A DNA stretch of 64,000 bases, from contig NZ_JAEDAJ010000001.1 in the NCBI RefSeq assembly GCF_016623465.1, forward strand, positions 256,975 to 320,974, in the 5' to 3' direction. Numbering within the stretch: position 1 is the first letter of the stretch; each line of letters begins with the position of its first letter. Both the position numbers and the translations under genes were made by a program. The notes beneath the pieces were generated by a model. It was not told the DNA's origin and did not search any database. It saw only the letters and a list, made by a program, of their open reading frames with translations. This document shows, in pieces, positions 53,241-63,002 of this stretch. The stretch is from Brachybacterium halotolerans. Lineage in GTDB: Bacteria; Actinomycetota; Actinomycetes; Actinomycetales; Dermabacteraceae.

Positions 53241-53246
53241 ATTCTA
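53241..53246 (-). promoter_or_regulatory. -10 element before fmt
   Basis: TAGAAT on the minus strand, 8 bases before the fmt ATG, in the 25-base gap after priA. Confidence 0.5.
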
Positions 53247-53257
53247 CGGGCGGGGGC

Positions 53258-55408
53258 TCAGAACACGTCGGGCGGATCGAGGCGCACGCGCAGGGAGCCG
53301 GGGTCCTTGTGCGCGCTGCGGGCAGCGATGCCGGCGCGGAGGGCGTCGGCGAGCTCGCGCGAGCGCTCGACCGGGAGGCGCAGCACCGCGCGCGAGCGGA
53401 TGCGGTCGTCCTCCTCGGGGACGTCGACGGGTCCGAAGACGTCCGTGGCGTCGGGCAGTGTGGCCTGGCCCAGGAAGGAGCGCACGGCGGGCCGGTCGCC
53501 GACGACCTCGGCGACCTTCGAGATCGGCGGGAGGTCCAGGGCGCGGCGGTCCTCCATGACCCGGTCGAGGAAGACGCGCGAGCGGTGGGCGACGAGATCG
53601 CGGATCGCGGGCAGGGTCGCGGTGCCGACGATCAGCACGCGTCCTCCCTCCGCCTGGGGTCGCACGAGGGCGATCGCGTTGGACCAGCGGCGCACGGCCT
53701 CGACGTCGGCGTCGTAGGCGGCGCGGGCGAGCATCGCGTCGGCGTCGAGCAGGAGGGCGGCCGCGAATCCCCCGCTCGGTGCGGGCTCGGCGCCGGGGGT
53801 CGCGACGACGATCGCCCCGTCGGGCACGTCGTCGTCGGGGACCGGGCCCTGGGCCCCGCCGGCGACGCGGAAGGGAGCGTCGGGGAAGGCGCTCCGCAGC
53901 TCCTCGGCGGTGCGGGCCGAGCCGACGACGAGGGCCTTCACCTGCGTGCGCGAGCACTCCGGGCAGCGGTAGGCGTCCTCGCGTCGACCGCACACGGTGC
54001 ACTGGAGGCCGCCGGCGCGCCCGCGCAGCACGAGCGGCGCGGAGCACTGGGGGCAGCGGCAGCGGGTGCCGCAGAACGTGCAGGCGACCGCGGGGACGTA
54101 GCCGGAGCGGGGCACCTGCACGAGCACGGGACCGCGAGCCATCCCCTCGCGCAGCACCCGCATGGCCTGCTGGGGCATGCGGGAGCGGCCGCTGGGGCCC
54201 TCCCTCTCGCGCAGGTACTCGTCCATGGCCTCGATGTGCGGGCGCACTGCGGTGAGCGGCGCGGGCACGGGCGGCAGCAGGTGCAGGTAGCCGCTCTCCG
54301 CCAGGAACAGGGTCTGCGGGTCCAGGGAGCGGCTGACCAGGAGCAGGGCGCAGTGCTCCTGGGCGGATCGGGACTGCAGGATCGTGCGCAGGTGCGGGTA
54401 CGGCGCACGCGGCTCGACGAGCAGGTCGTCGGCCGGATCGAGGCAGATCGCCAGGGCGAGGTCCGCGACGGGGGCGAAGGCGGCCGAGCGGTTCCCGATC
54501 ACCACCCGCGAGGCGCCGCGCAGGATCCGGCGGAAGGCGCGGTAGCGCTTCTCGGGCCCGTCGGCGCTCGTGAGCACCTCATGGGGGATCCCATGCGCCT
54601 CGAGGCAGCGATGCAGACGCTGCACATCGCGCTGATCGGGCGCGATGGCGAGCGCTCCGGCCCCGTCCGGGAGCGCCCCGATCGCCTGGGCCGTCAGCTC
54701 GTCCCAGGAGTGCGCGGGCTCCAGGACGACGGCGGCGCGCGGCACGGGGCCCTGCGGGGCGCCGGCGCGGGAGAGCAGTGCGGGGAGTCCCGCGTAGGCG
54801 GTGAGCAGGCCATCGGCGGGAGCGGCCGACGCCTCGTCCTCCGCGGCGGATCCGTCGCCGGCCTCGGACTCCCCCGCAGGCGCGGACTCCCCCGCCGACT
54901 CGGGCTCCTCTGCAGGCTCGGGCTGCTCCGTGCGCTCCTTCTCCTCGGCCGCGCGGTCGGCCTTCTCGGCGCGGGCGTGGCGCGGGGGGATCGCCAGACG
55001 CAGCACGTCCCCGACGCTCCCGGCGCACCGCTCGGCGACCTCCCCGCACACGCGCAGCATGTCCGGGGAGATCACCACGTCCTCGGAGACGAGGCGGGCC
55101 AGGGGCGCGAGGGGGCGGTCCGTGCTCGCCCGCGCGCTGCGTGCGAGCACGATGCCGTCGTGCTCGCGTGCCGAGAAGCGGACCTTCACGCGCATGCCCG
55201 GGCCCGCCGCGTCCAGGGTCGCCGGCACCGCGTAGTCGAAGGGACGGTCCAGATGGGGCAGGACGCCGATCAGCCGGACCGAGGCGACGGGATCGTGCGC
55301 GGCGACCTCGAACCCTGCCGTGGTGCGCGGGCGCGACGACGAGGCCGGGGCGGGTCCGGGGGCGGGTGCGGGCGCCTCGAACAGGCCCTCCTGGGCGTCA
55401 CGGGTCAC
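53258..55408 (-). CDS. priA: Primosomal protein PriA, degenerate actinobacterial form
   Basis: 716 residues from GTG 55408. The DNA-binding N-terminus (VRLIGVLPHLDRPFDYAVP) and the zinc-binding Cys clusters (CTFCGTRCRCPQC, CTVCGRREDAYRCPEC) are intact, but the Walker A and DEAH motifs of true PriA are not found: the region reads AGALAIAPDQRDVQRLHRC. Actinobacterial PriA is known to lack helicase motifs. A 60-residue Ala/Glu/Pro acidic insert (EEPESAGESAPAGESEAGDG) lies near 155-215. It probably keeps the loading role for DnaB without helicase activity. Confidence 0.9.
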   Translation of the reverse strand: MTRDAQEGLFEAPAPAPGPAPASSSRPRTTAGFEVAAHDPVASVRLIGVLPHLDRPFDYAVPATLDAAGPGMRVKVRFSAREHDGIVLARSARASTDRPLAPLARLVSEDVVISPDMLRVCGEVAERCAGSVGDVLRLAIPPRHARAEKADRAAEEKERTEQPEPAEEPESAGESAPAGESEAGDGSAAEDEASAAPADGLLTAYAGLPALLSRAGAPQGPVPRAAVVLEPAHSWDELTAQAIGALPDGAGALAIAPDQRDVQRLHRCLEAHGIPHEVLTSADGPEKRYRAFRRILRGASRVVIGNRSAAFAPVADLALAICLDPADDLLVEPRAPYPHLRTILQSRSAQEHCALLLVSRSLDPQTLFLAESGYLHLLPPVPAPLTAVRPHIEAMDEYLREREGPSGRSRMPQQAMRVLREGMARGPVLVQVPRSGYVPAVACTFCGTRCRCPQCSAPLVLRGRAGGLQCTVCGRREDAYRCPECSRTQVKALVVGSARTAEELRSAFPDAPFRVAGGAQGPVPDDDVPDGAIVVATPGAEPAPSGGFAAALLLDADAMLARAAYDADVEAVRRWSNAIALVRPQAEGGRVLIVGTATLPAIRDLVAHRSRVFLDRVMEDRRALDLPPISKVAEVVGDRPAVRSFLGQATLPDATDVFGPVDVPEEDDRIRSRAVLRLPVERSRELADALRAGIAARSAHKDPGSLRVRLDPPDVF

Positions 55409-55415
55409 GAGGGCG

Positions 55416-55796
55416 TCAGCGCGAGTGGACGGCCACCAGGTCGCACACGAAGATCAGCGACTCCCCGGGCGCGATCACGGGCGGCGCGCCGCGGTCGCCG
55501 TAGGCGAGCGAGGCGGGGATCTCGAGGCGGCGACGGCCGCCCACGCGCATCCCCTGCACGCCCTGGTCCCAGCCGCTGATGACCTGGCCCACCCCGAGCT
55601 GGAAGCGCAGCGGCTCGCCGCGGTTCCAGGAGGCGTCGAACTCGTCGCCGGTTCCGTGGGAGACGCCCACGTAGTGCACGTCGACGACGTCGCCGGCCTT
55701 GGCCTCGGGGCCCTCGCCCTCGATCTCGTCGACGATCACCAGCTCGGTGGGCGCCTCGGTGCCGGGGAACTCGATCTCGGGCTTGCTGCGGTCCAT
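55416..55796 (-). CDS. FKBP-type peptidyl-prolyl isomerase, cytoplasmic
   Basis: 126 residues, single FKBP domain with VHYVGVSHGTGDEFDASW, FQLGVGQVISGWDQGVQGM, GGRRRLEIPASLAYGDRG and the final LIFVCDLVAV strand; the aromatic pocket residues are conserved. No signal peptide. AGGAGG lies five bases before ATG 55796. Catalyses cis-trans isomerisation of proline peptide bonds; Mycobacterium and related bacteria have FKBPs next to pafA. Confidence 0.93.
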   Translation of the reverse strand: MDRSKPEIEFPGTEAPTELVIVDEIEGEGPEAKAGDVVDVHYVGVSHGTGDEFDASWNRGEPLRFQLGVGQVISGWDQGVQGMRVGGRRRLEIPASLAYGDRGAPPVIAPGESLIFVCDLVAVHSR

Positions 55797-55878
55797 GGTG
55801 TCCTCCTGGTCGGTGGGAACGGCGGGGTGGGGATGTGCTCGTCGGTGTCGGGAGAGCGGCGCGATGCGGAGCGTGCGC

Positions 55879-56841
55879 TCAGGAGTTCTTCTGCGTGGGC
55901 GCCGCGTCGAGGATGTCGATGACGAACACGAGTGTCTTGCCGGCGAGCTCGCCGCCGGACTTCTCGTCGGTGCCGTAGGCGTCCTTGGGCGGGATCACGA
56001 GCATCGCCTGGCTGCCGATGGGCAGTCCGGTGAGGTGCTCGTCCCAGCCGGTGATGACGTCGCCCTGGCCCTGGGTGAAGCCGAACGGCACCTTCCGCTC
56101 CCACGAGGAGTCGAACTGCTTGCCGTCGTCCCAGGTCCACCCGGTGTACTGCATCACCAGGTGGTCGCCCTTCTGCGTCTTGTCCCCCTCGCCCTCGATG
56201 AGCACCTCGCGGGTGGTCTTCGACGGCGGATCGCCCTCGGGCTTGCCCTCGAGCGACGGGGCGCCGTCCTTGCCGAGCTTGACGGCGGGCAGGTCGCCCG
56301 AGGTCTTCTGGACCTTGCCCTTCGCGCGCAGCGGGGAGACGACGCGGTCGATGTCGGCCACCTGGATCAGCGAGATCATCGAGCCGCTCGCGTCCTGCTG
56401 CCAGCCGGCGAGGGCGACGCGCGAGCCCACGGTCGCCGTGACCAGGAAGTCCGCGGCCTTCTCGCCGATCTGGTCGGTGGTGACAGTGACGCTGCCGGCG
56501 GGGCCGCCCTCCCACCAGGACTGCTTGGTCTTGCCGCTGCTCGCGTCCACGTAGAGGGGGCGCCAGATGACCGTGTCGCCCTCGGCGATCTGCGCGCCCT
56601 TGCCGGCGACGACCGTGCGGGCATCCGGCTGATCGATGCTCAGCGGCGCCTTGAACTCGACCTCCGGCGCCTTCTTCAGGTCCTTGCTGATGGTGACTCC
56701 GTCGAGCGCGGGGGTCGCGCTGTCGGACGCGCCGCCGCCGTCCGAGGAGCCCGAGCCGTCCTGGTCGTCGGAGCAGGCGGCGAGGCCGATCGCGGCGGAC
56801 GCCGCGAGGGCGGAGCTGAGCAGGGAGCGGCGAGAGATCAC
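55879..56841 (-). CDS. FKBP-type peptidyl-prolyl isomerase lipoprotein
   Basis: 320 residues. Signal MISRRSLLSSALAASAAIGL followed by AACS, so a lipobox with acylated Cys 23; the SRR pair could also direct it to Tat. A Ser/Gly-rich linker (about 25-45) follows. Two regions follow: an N-terminal FKBP-like domain with poorly conserved active site (about 75-190) and a second standard FKBP domain (about 210-320) with VMQYTGWTWDDGKQFDSSW and VITGWDEHLTGLPIGSQAM. Extracytoplasmic folding aid. A TACTCT box (56890-56895) may be its promoter. Confidence 0.9.
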   Translation of the reverse strand: MISRRSLLSSALAASAAIGLAACSDDQDGSGSSDGGGASDSATPALDGVTISKDLKKAPEVEFKAPLSIDQPDARTVVAGKGAQIAEGDTVIWRPLYVDASSGKTKQSWWEGGPAGSVTVTTDQIGEKAADFLVTATVGSRVALAGWQQDASGSMISLIQVADIDRVVSPLRAKGKVQKTSGDLPAVKLGKDGAPSLEGKPEGDPPSKTTREVLIEGEGDKTQKGDHLVMQYTGWTWDDGKQFDSSWERKVPFGFTQGQGDVITGWDEHLTGLPIGSQAMLVIPPKDAYGTDEKSGGELAGKTLVFVIDILDAAPTQKNS

Positions 56842-56927
56842 CAGGGGGCCTTTCGTGTCGGGGAGGCCGCGGCGGCGGCCGATGCCCTCAGAGTACGGGG
56901 TCGAGGTGGGGCCGGGCTGGAAGGCGA

Positions 56928-56945
56928 CCGGGCCGACGGGCCCGG
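56928..56945. terminator. Hairpin after pafA, likely end of the pupylation operon
   Basis: CCGGGCC and GGCCCGG are perfect 7-bp arms around GACG, 23 bases after the pafA stop. No T-run follows. It precedes the possible TACTCT promoter of the FKBP lipoprotein gene. Confidence 0.5.
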
Positions 56946-56967
56946 CGGGAGGCGCCCACGGAAGGGC

Positions 56968-58353
56968 TCAGGCGGGAGGTGCCCCGTCCGCGGAGCCGAG
57001 CGCCCGCACCTGGGCGATGAGCGAGTCCACCTGCTCCGACTCCGTCTGGAAGGGGTCCATGATGCTCACGGGCATGGCGCCCTGGCGCACGAGCCGCATC
57101 GTCGTCCAGTCGGCGACGTGGTCCACGTGCGCCTCCTCGGACGCGGTGACGAAGCGGCCGCGCAGGTGGGCGCGGGTCGTCGTGGGCGCCGTCGCGCACG
57201 CGGATCCGATCGCGGTCTCGGACAGCACGGCGGGCGCCTGTCCTCGCCGGCGCAGCGAGCTCGCGAGGCCCTTCTCCGGGTCGATGTCGTGGTAGGCGAG
57301 GTCGAGGCGCTCGATGCGCGGATCCCCCAGGTCCAGACCGTGGCGGGCGGCGACCTGGGTGAACAGTCTCTCCTTGATCGCCCAGTCCAGCGTGCGCGAG
57401 GCCCAGGACCGGTCGCCGGTGAGGACCGCGTCCAGGGCGCGCTGCCAGGTCTCCAGGACGTCGTGCTCGTCCTCGCGGGCGAGAGGCGCGACGAGGTCGA
57501 GATAGCGCTGCTGGATCTGCAGGGCGCTCGAGGTGCGACCGCTCGCGAGCGGCAGCGGCTCGGTGCCGGGGAGGTCGCGGGCGACGACGCGGATCGCGGA
57601 GATCGTGTCCTCGAGCTCGGGGACGTCGACCGCGCGGCCGGACTCGATGAGGCGCAGCACGAGATCGGTGGTCGCGAAGCGCAGCCACGTCGAGACCTCG
57701 GACATGGTCGAATCGCCCACGATCACGTGCAGGCGGCGGAAGCGCGAGGGGTCCCCGTGGGGCTCGTCGCGCGTGTTGATCAGCGGCCGGGTGCGCGTGG
57801 TCGCCGAGGACACGGCCTCCCACATGTGGTCGCTGCGCCGGGAGAAGACGAAGCGGGAGCCGCCGTCCTCCTCGGTGACCACGCCGCCCGCACCGGTGAC
57901 GATCTGGCGGGTGGCGAGGAAGGGCAGCAGGATCCGGGGCAGGCGGGTGAACTCGCCGCGACGGTCCACGAGGTAGTTCTCGTGGCTGCCGAAGGAGTTG
58001 CCCTCGTGGTCCACGTTGTTCTTGAACAGGTGGATGCGGGCGTCCTCTCCGCGCTCGGCGAGGGCCGCGTTCGCGCGCGCCATGAGGTCGGCGAGGATCC
58101 GCTCCCCCGCCTTGTCCTGCGCGACGAGCTCCCACCAGTCGTCGCACTCGGCCGTCGCGTACTCGGGGTGCGAGCCGACGTCGAGGTACAGCCGGGCAGC
58201 ATTGCGCAGGAACACGTTCGAGGAGCGGCCCTGGGCGACGACGGGCCGGAACAGCTCGCGCGCGGCCGCCTCGGGCTCGAGGGCGCGCGTGCCGTCGGAC
58301 CGCACGCACACGAGCCCGAACTCGGTCTCCAGTCCCCCGATGCGGCGCTCCAT
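56968..58353 (-). CDS. pafA: Pup-protein ligase PafA
   Basis: 461 residues. ATP-dependent ligation of the Pup C-terminal Glu to lysines of target proteins. Motifs: RIGGLETEFGLV at the ATP site, LFKNNVDHEGNSFGSHENYL and TRDEPHGDPSRFRRLHVIVGD. Length and order match PafA, not Dop, since the long Dop-specific loop is absent. ATG 58353 is 4 bases after the pup stop, so translation is probably coupled. No prcB/prcA genes come between. Confidence 0.96.
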   Translation of the reverse strand: MERRIGGLETEFGLVCVRSDGTRALEPEAAARELFRPVVAQGRSSNVFLRNAARLYLDVGSHPEYATAECDDWWELVAQDKAGERILADLMARANAALAERGEDARIHLFKNNVDHEGNSFGSHENYLVDRRGEFTRLPRILLPFLATRQIVTGAGGVVTEEDGGSRFVFSRRSDHMWEAVSSATTRTRPLINTRDEPHGDPSRFRRLHVIVGDSTMSEVSTWLRFATTDLVLRLIESGRAVDVPELEDTISAIRVVARDLPGTEPLPLASGRTSSALQIQQRYLDLVAPLAREDEHDVLETWQRALDAVLTGDRSWASRTLDWAIKERLFTQVAARHGLDLGDPRIERLDLAYHDIDPEKGLASSLRRRGQAPAVLSETAIGSACATAPTTTRAHLRGRFVTASEEAHVDHVADWTTMRLVRQGAMPVSIMDPFQTESEQVDSLIAQVRALGSADGAPPA

Positions 58354-58357
58354 CAGC

Positions 58358-58546
58358 TCACTGACCGCCCTTCTGGACGAAGGAGCGCACGAACTCCTCG
58401 GAGTTCGACTCGAGAACGGAGTCGATCTCGTCCAGGAGGTCGTCCGCGCCCTGCGCGGAGGCGAAGACCTGGCCGCCGGCCAGGGTCTCGTCGTCGTTCT
58501 GCTCGTCGTCCGACGGGCCGGAACCGCTGAGGCTCTGCTGTGTCAT
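58358..58546 (-). CDS. pup: Prokaryotic ubiquitin-like protein Pup
   Basis: 62 residues, mostly disordered with a central helix (GADDLLDEIDSVLESNSEEF) and the conserved C-terminus VRSFVQKGGQ. The terminal Gln must be deamidated by Dop to Glu before PafA can attach it. GGAGGAG lies 6 bases before ATG 58546, which overlaps the dop stop (ATGA). Confidence 0.97.
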   Translation of the reverse strand: MTQQSLSGSGPSDDEQNDDETLAGGQVFASAQGADDLLDEIDSVLESNSEEFVRSFVQKGGQ

Positions 58547-60291
58547 CTCGTCTCCTCCGTGGGGGTGGGTGCTGGGGTCGGGTCCGACGGTGCGTCGGCC
58601 GCGCGCGCGAGGGCCTCGAGCACCTCGGGCAGCGGCGCGGCGGGATCGAGATCGCGCGCCTCGCACCAGGCCCGGGATCCGGCGCGGGGATCGGCGAGCC
58701 GCACGCGCGAGGTCGTCGAGGCGCCGGAGCCGGACGCCTCGCCCGCGAGCGTGATCACGTCCCATCCCGCCGACGGCACCTGCGCCTGGTGGTGGCGCAC
58801 GAGGCCGCCGCGCAGATGGGCGCGCGTGGAGGCGGGCGGGGCGAGGACGGCGTCCAGCACCTCCTGCTCGCCGACGAGGGTGCGCACGCGGCCGGCCGCG
58901 CGCAGCTTCGCGAAGAGGCCGCGCTCCGGGCGCAGATCGGTGAACTGGAGGTCGATCGCGCGCAGGCGCGCGTCGTCCCAGGCGAGCCCCCCGCGGGCGC
59001 GGTAGCTCTCGAGCAGCTGGTGCTTGGCCACCCACTCGATGCGGTCCGCGGCGCGCGCGGGGTCTGTCTCCAGGGCGTCCAGGAGGTCGCGCCATAGGTC
59101 CAGGACCTCGGCGGTCTCGCGGTCGGCGCGGTCGGCCCGCTCCGAGATCGCCTCGAGGTACGCGCGCTGGATCTGCAGCGCCGTGACCTCGTCGCCCTCG
59201 GCCGTCATCACCGTGGTGCGCAGGGAGGGGTCGTGGCTGATCGAGCGCAGCGCCTGCACCGGGTCCGCGAGCGCGATCTCGGGCAGGATCCTCTCGCCGC
59301 TCGCGTGCTCGGCCTCGAGGGCCGCGAGCACGAGGCTCGTCATGCCCATCTTCAGGAAGGTGGAGACCTCGAGCATGTTCGCGTCGCCGATGATCACGTG
59401 CAGCCGGCGATGCCGCGAGGCGTCCGCATGGGGCTCGTCGCGCGTGTTGACGATCGGGCGGTCCAGCGTGGTCTCGAGGCCGACCTCCTCCTCGAAGAAG
59501 TCGGCGCGCGAGGAGATCTGGAAGCCGGGCTCGCCGCCGCGGGTGCCCAGTCCCACGCGTCCGGCGCCGACGAGGATCTGACGGGTGGCGAAGAACGGCA
59601 GCAGCGCCTCGACCACGCGGTCGAAGGGCACGGCCCGCTCCAGCAGGAAGTTCTCGTGGGTGCCGTAGGAGGCGCCCTTGCCGTCGGTGTTGTTCTTGTA
59701 CAGGGCGACGTCCGGGACGCCCTCGGCGGCGCGCAGCACGTCCATGGCGCGCTGGGCGACGATCTCCCCGGCGCGGTCCCAGACCACGGCCTCGCGCGCC
59801 GTGGTCACCTCGGGCGACGAGTACTCGGGGTGGGCGTGGTCGACGTAGAGGCGGGCGGCGTTGACGAGCACGCTGTTGCCGATCGAGCGGCGCCCCGCCC
59901 AGGCGAGGACATCCGCGTCCGATCCCTCGGGCGCGACCTCGGGCGCGGGCAGCGGCATGTCGAGGTCGATGCTGGGCAGGTGCGCGTCGTGGACCTGGTC
60001 GGTGAGCTGGCTGGGATGCGCGGCGGCGCGGCGAATCTCGAAGCCGCGCGCATCCTGCAGGGGCGACTCGTCGCCGTAGTCCCAGCGCACGCGCCGGCCC
60101 CGTGCGCCCTGGTCGGGGTGCAGGAGGGCGTACGCGCCGACCACGAGATGGCTGAGCGCGATCGAGCTCGAGGCCTCGCCGCTGCGCTCGCCCAGGTCCG
60201 CGTGCAGGATGCCGAACTCGGTCTCGATGCCCATCACGCGCTCGGTGACGAGGGGGCGGGCGGCTCCGCTGGGGTCGGTGGCCTCATGCAT
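58543..60291 (-). CDS. dop: Pup deamidase/depupylase Dop
   Basis: 582 residues, slightly longer than usual. Deamidates the Pup C-terminal Gln and removes Pup from proteins. Motifs: [17 protein letters not shown] at the ATP site, [54 protein letters not shown] and the Arg-rich C-terminal [12 protein letters not shown] loop near 40-80 ([23 protein letters not shown]) is the Dop-specific insert. ATG 60291 overlaps the arc stop by 8 bases. Confidence 0.96.
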   Translation of the reverse strand: MHEATDPSGAARPLVTERVMGIETEFGILHADLGERSGEASSSIALSHLVVGAYALLHPDQGARGRRVRWDYGDESPLQDARGFEIRRAAAHPSQLTDQVHDAHLPSIDLDMPLPAPEVAPEGSDADVLAWAGRRSIGNSVLVNAARLYVDHAHPEYSSPEVTTAREAVVWDRAGEIVAQRAMDVLRAAEGVPDVALYKNNTDGKGASYGTHENFLLERAVPFDRVVEALLPFFATRQILVGAGRVGLGTRGGEPGFQISSRADFFEEEVGLETTLDRPIVNTRDEPHADASRHRRLHVIIGDANMLEVSTFLKMGMTSLVLAALEAEHASGERILPEIALADPVQALRSISHDPSLRTTVMTAEGDEVTALQIQRAYLEAISERADRADRETAEVLDLWRDLLDALETDPARAADRIEWVAKHQLLESYRARGGLAWDDARLRAIDLQFTDLRPERGLFAKLRAAGRVRTLVGEQEVLDAVLAPPASTRAHLRGGLVRHHQAQVPSAGWDVITLAGEASGSGASTTSRVRLADPRAGSRAWCEARDLDPAAPLPEVLEALARAADAPSDPTPAPTPTEETR

Positions 60292-61876
60292 CGCGGGGCT
60301 CCTCTCCCGTCGGCGCGTCGGCCCCGTCCTGCGCGGCCGGTGCCCCGCCCGCGCGCAACGGCACCACGTGCTCCACGCGGCGGCCGCGGCGACCGGAGAT
60401 GCGGGCCCAGTCATCGGGGTGCGCACCGGAGGGCAGGTCCTCGTTCTCCGCGAACTCCTGGGCGACGGCGGAGCTGAGATGCGCGGTGCCGATCCCGGGC
60501 ACGCCCGTCTCCAGGTAGTCCTTGACGGCGTACTTCTTCGCGCGGTCCACGATGTTGCGCAGGGTCGCCCCGGAGACGAAGTCCCGGAAGTGGAGGGTCT
60601 CGGCGCTGCCGTCGGAGTACTCCAGGCGCACGAAGGCGGTGTGCTCACCCTCGGCGTAGATCTCGGAGACCGTGAGGTCCAGCAGCGCGTCGCGGTCCTC
60701 GCGCAGCGGCACGCCCGCGTCGAGGTACAGGCCGAGGATCTCGCGGGCCGCGTCCGCGTCGGGACGGCGGATGCGGATCTTCACGTCCAGGCGGCCCGGG
60801 CGGAGGATCGCCGGGTCGATCATGTCCTCGCGGTTCGAGGCGCCGATGACGATGACGTTCTCGAGGGACTCGACGCCGTCGATCTCGGCGAGCAGCTGGG
60901 GGACGATCGTGGTCTCGACGTCGCTCGAGAGCCCCGTGCCGCGGGTGCGGAACAGGGACTCCATCTCGTCGAAGAACACGACCACGGGATGACCGGACTC
61001 GGCGTGCTCGCGAGCGCGCTCGAAGACCAGGCGGATCGAGCGCTCGGTCTCCCCCACGTACTTGTTCAGCAGCTCGGGGCCCTTGACGTTGAGGAAGAAG
61101 GAGCGCTGAAGCGCCTCCTGGACGCTCACCCCGCGGGCCTCGGCCGAGCGCACGGCGAGCTCGTGGGCGACGGCCTTGGCGATCATCGTCTTGCCGCAGC
61201 CGGGAGGGCCGTACAGCAGCACGCCCTTGGGCGGGCGCAGACCGTACTCGCGGTAGAGGTCCTGCTGGAGGAAGGGCAGCTCGACGGCGTCGCGGATCGC
61301 CTCGATCTGCTCGCCGAGGCCGCCGATGCGCGAGAAGGAGGTGTCAGGCACCTGCTCGAGGACGAGGTCGGTGATCTCCGCGCGGTCGATGCGCTCGAGG
61401 ACGAGCTGGGCGCGCAGGTCCGCGAGCACGTGGTCGCCCGCGTCCAGGGTGGTCTCCGCGACGGCGCCCGAGCGCCGGAAGGCACGCAGGTCGTCGGGTC
61501 CGACCTGCACGAGCACGCGGCCGTCGGCGAGAGCCTCCTCGACGACGATCACGCTGCCGGTCTCCTGGGCGTCGACCACCTCGACCACCGCGAGGCCTTC
61601 GTTCAGCCGCAGCTCGGCGCCGGGACGGAGCGCCACGAGGTCGATGTCCGCGCTGGTCGCCACGCGCAGGCGGCGGCCGTTGTGGAGGACGTCCACGGTG
61701 GTGCCCTCGGCACGGCGCAGGAAGGTCGCGTACGAGTTCGGCGGATCGCCCACGCGCTCCAGGTCGCTCTTGAGGTCGACGATCTGGGCGCGCGCGGAGC
61801 GCAGGCTCGTCACCAGACGATCGTTCTGGGCCGCGAAGCGCTCGAGCTCCTCGGTCATCTCCTGGTAGGTCTTCAT
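60284..61876 (-). CDS. arc: Pup-dependent AAA ATPase ARC/Mpa
   Basis: 530 residues from ATG 61876; GTG 61882 overlaps the trmI stop (GTGA) and is an alternative start. An N-terminal coiled coil (about 2-45) binds Pup; two OB domains follow to about 190; AAA domain with Walker [17 protein letters not shown] near 215-230 and Walker [11 protein letters not shown]. The C-terminus ends PTGEEPRDA and lacks the GQYL tail by which Mpa opens the 20S gate. With no proteasome genes in the operon, this ATPase is presumably not a proteasome activator. Confidence 0.93.
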   Translation of the reverse strand: MKTYQEMTEELERFAAQNDRLVTSLRSARAQIVDLKSDLERVGDPPNSYATFLRRAEGTTVDVLHNGRRLRVATSADIDLVALRPGAELRLNEGLAVVEVVDAQETGSVIVVEEALADGRVLVQVGPDDLRAFRRSGAVAETTLDAGDHVLADLRAQLVLERIDRAEITDLVLEQVPDTSFSRIGGLGEQIEAIRDAVELPFLQQDLYREYGLRPPKGVLLYGPPGCGKTMIAKAVAHELAVRSAEARGVSVQEALQRSFFLNVKGPELLNKYVGETERSIRLVFERAREHAESGHPVVVFFDEMESLFRTRGTGLSSDVETTIVPQLLAEIDGVESLENVIVIGASNREDMIDPAILRPGRLDVKIRIRRPDADAAREILGLYLDAGVPLREDRDALLDLTVSEIYAEGEHTAFVRLEYSDGSAETLHFRDFVSGATLRNIVDRAKKYAVKDYLETGVPGIGTAHLSSAVAQEFAENEDLPSGAHPDDWARISGRRGRRVEHVVPLRAGGAPAAQDGADAPTGEEPRDA

Positions 61877-61878
61877 CC

Positions 61879-62985
61879 TCACCGGTCCCTGCCCTGGCGG
61901 ATGTCCCGCAGGGCTCGCTTGATCTTGCGGGGTGCGATGCCGCGCTCCCCCAGGTCCTCGCCGCTCCACTCGGTGGTGGAGCCGCCGAAGCCCTCGTTGT
62001 CCGGATGGTTCAGCTCGGCCTCGTCCTGCGAGCCCGGCGCGGGCCGACGCGTGCGCCGCAGGGCCTGGGTGCCGTGCGCCGTGCGGCGGGCCGTGAGCAG
62101 GAAGCCCGTGTGGGCGTTCATGCGGTGCTCGGGGCGCACGGCGAGGCCCTCGAGGTGCCACGGCCGCACGAAGCTCTCCCACGCGGAGGGCTCGGTGAAC
62201 TCGCCGTGGTCGCGCAGCGCCTCGGCGGTGCGCGAGAGCTGGGTGACGGTCGCGACGTACGCGAGGTACACGCCGCCGGAGACGAGCACCTCGGCGGCGG
62301 CGTCCACGCACTCCCAGGGCGCGAGCATGTCCAGGACCACGCGGTCCGCGCTCTCCCCCTCGCGGGCCATCTGCGCGGCGACGTCCTGGAAGTCCCCGAT
62401 CTGCAGGTCCCAGGTCGAGGGCGCGCCGCCGAAGAAGGTCTCGACGTTCTCGCGGGCGACCTGTGCGAACTCCTCGCGGCGCTCGATCGAGCGCAGGCTC
62501 CCGTGCTCGCCGATCGCGCGCAGCAGCGCCGTGGTGAGCCCGCCCGATCCGACACCGGCCTCGAGCACGCGGGCACCGGGGAAGATGTCTCCCCACATGA
62601 GGATCTGGGCGGAGTCCTTGGGGTAGATGATCGCGGCGCCGCGCGGCATCGAGAGCATGTAGTCGGAGTACAGCGGACGCAGGGCCTGGAACGGATTGCC
62701 CTGGGAGTCCTCGACGACCACGCCGTCCTCGGCGCCGATCAGATCGGCGTGGCGCAGCACCCCGCGATGGGTGTGGAACTCGCCGCCCTCGCGCAGGGTG
62801 ATCGTGTGCAGACGGTTCTTCGCATCGGCGAGCTGCACCTTGTCGCCGAGGACGAAGGGCCCCGTGCGGTCCAGTCCTGGGCGCTCCGCCCGGGGGGCGG
62901 GCTGCGGGGACTGCGGCTGCGGGGAGCTCTGCGCAGTCTCCTGCGGGGCCCCGTGCAGGGGGGTCTCATCGGCGGCTGAGGTCAT
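61879..62985 (-). CDS. trmI: tRNA (adenine-58-N1)-methyltransferase TrmI
   Basis: 368 residues from ATG 62985. N-terminal substrate domain [40 protein letters not shown], then SAM motifs [34 protein letters not shown] and the C-terminal [18 protein letters not shown]. Makes m1A58 in tRNA. A 40-residue Pro/Gln-rich N-terminal extension is unusual. A TAGACT box (62993-62998) is 7 bases before the ATG. It is the first gene of a tight run trmI-arc-dop-pup-pafA. Confidence 0.93.
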   Translation of the reverse strand: MTSAADETPLHGAPQETAQSSPQPQSPQPAPRAERPGLDRTGPFVLGDKVQLADAKNRLHTITLREGGEFHTHRGVLRHADLIGAEDGVVVEDSQGNPFQALRPLYSDYMLSMPRGAAIIYPKDSAQILMWGDIFPGARVLEAGVGSGGLTTALLRAIGEHGSLRSIERREEFAQVARENVETFFGGAPSTWDLQIGDFQDVAAQMAREGESADRVVLDMLAPWECVDAAAEVLVSGGVYLAYVATVTQLSRTAEALRDHGEFTEPSAWESFVRPWHLEGLAVRPEHRMNAHTGFLLTARRTAHGTQALRRTRRPAPGSQDEAELNHPDNEGFGGSTTEWSGEDLGERGIAPRKIKRALRDIRQGRDR

Positions 62986-62992
62986 GCACACC

Positions 62993-62998
62993 AGTCTA
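62993..62998 (-). promoter_or_regulatory. -10 element of a probable leaderless trmI promoter
   Basis: TAGACT on the minus strand, 7 bases before the trmI ATG, right behind the stop of the M50 peptidase gene. Confidence 0.6.
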
Positions 62999-63002
62999 GG
63001 CG

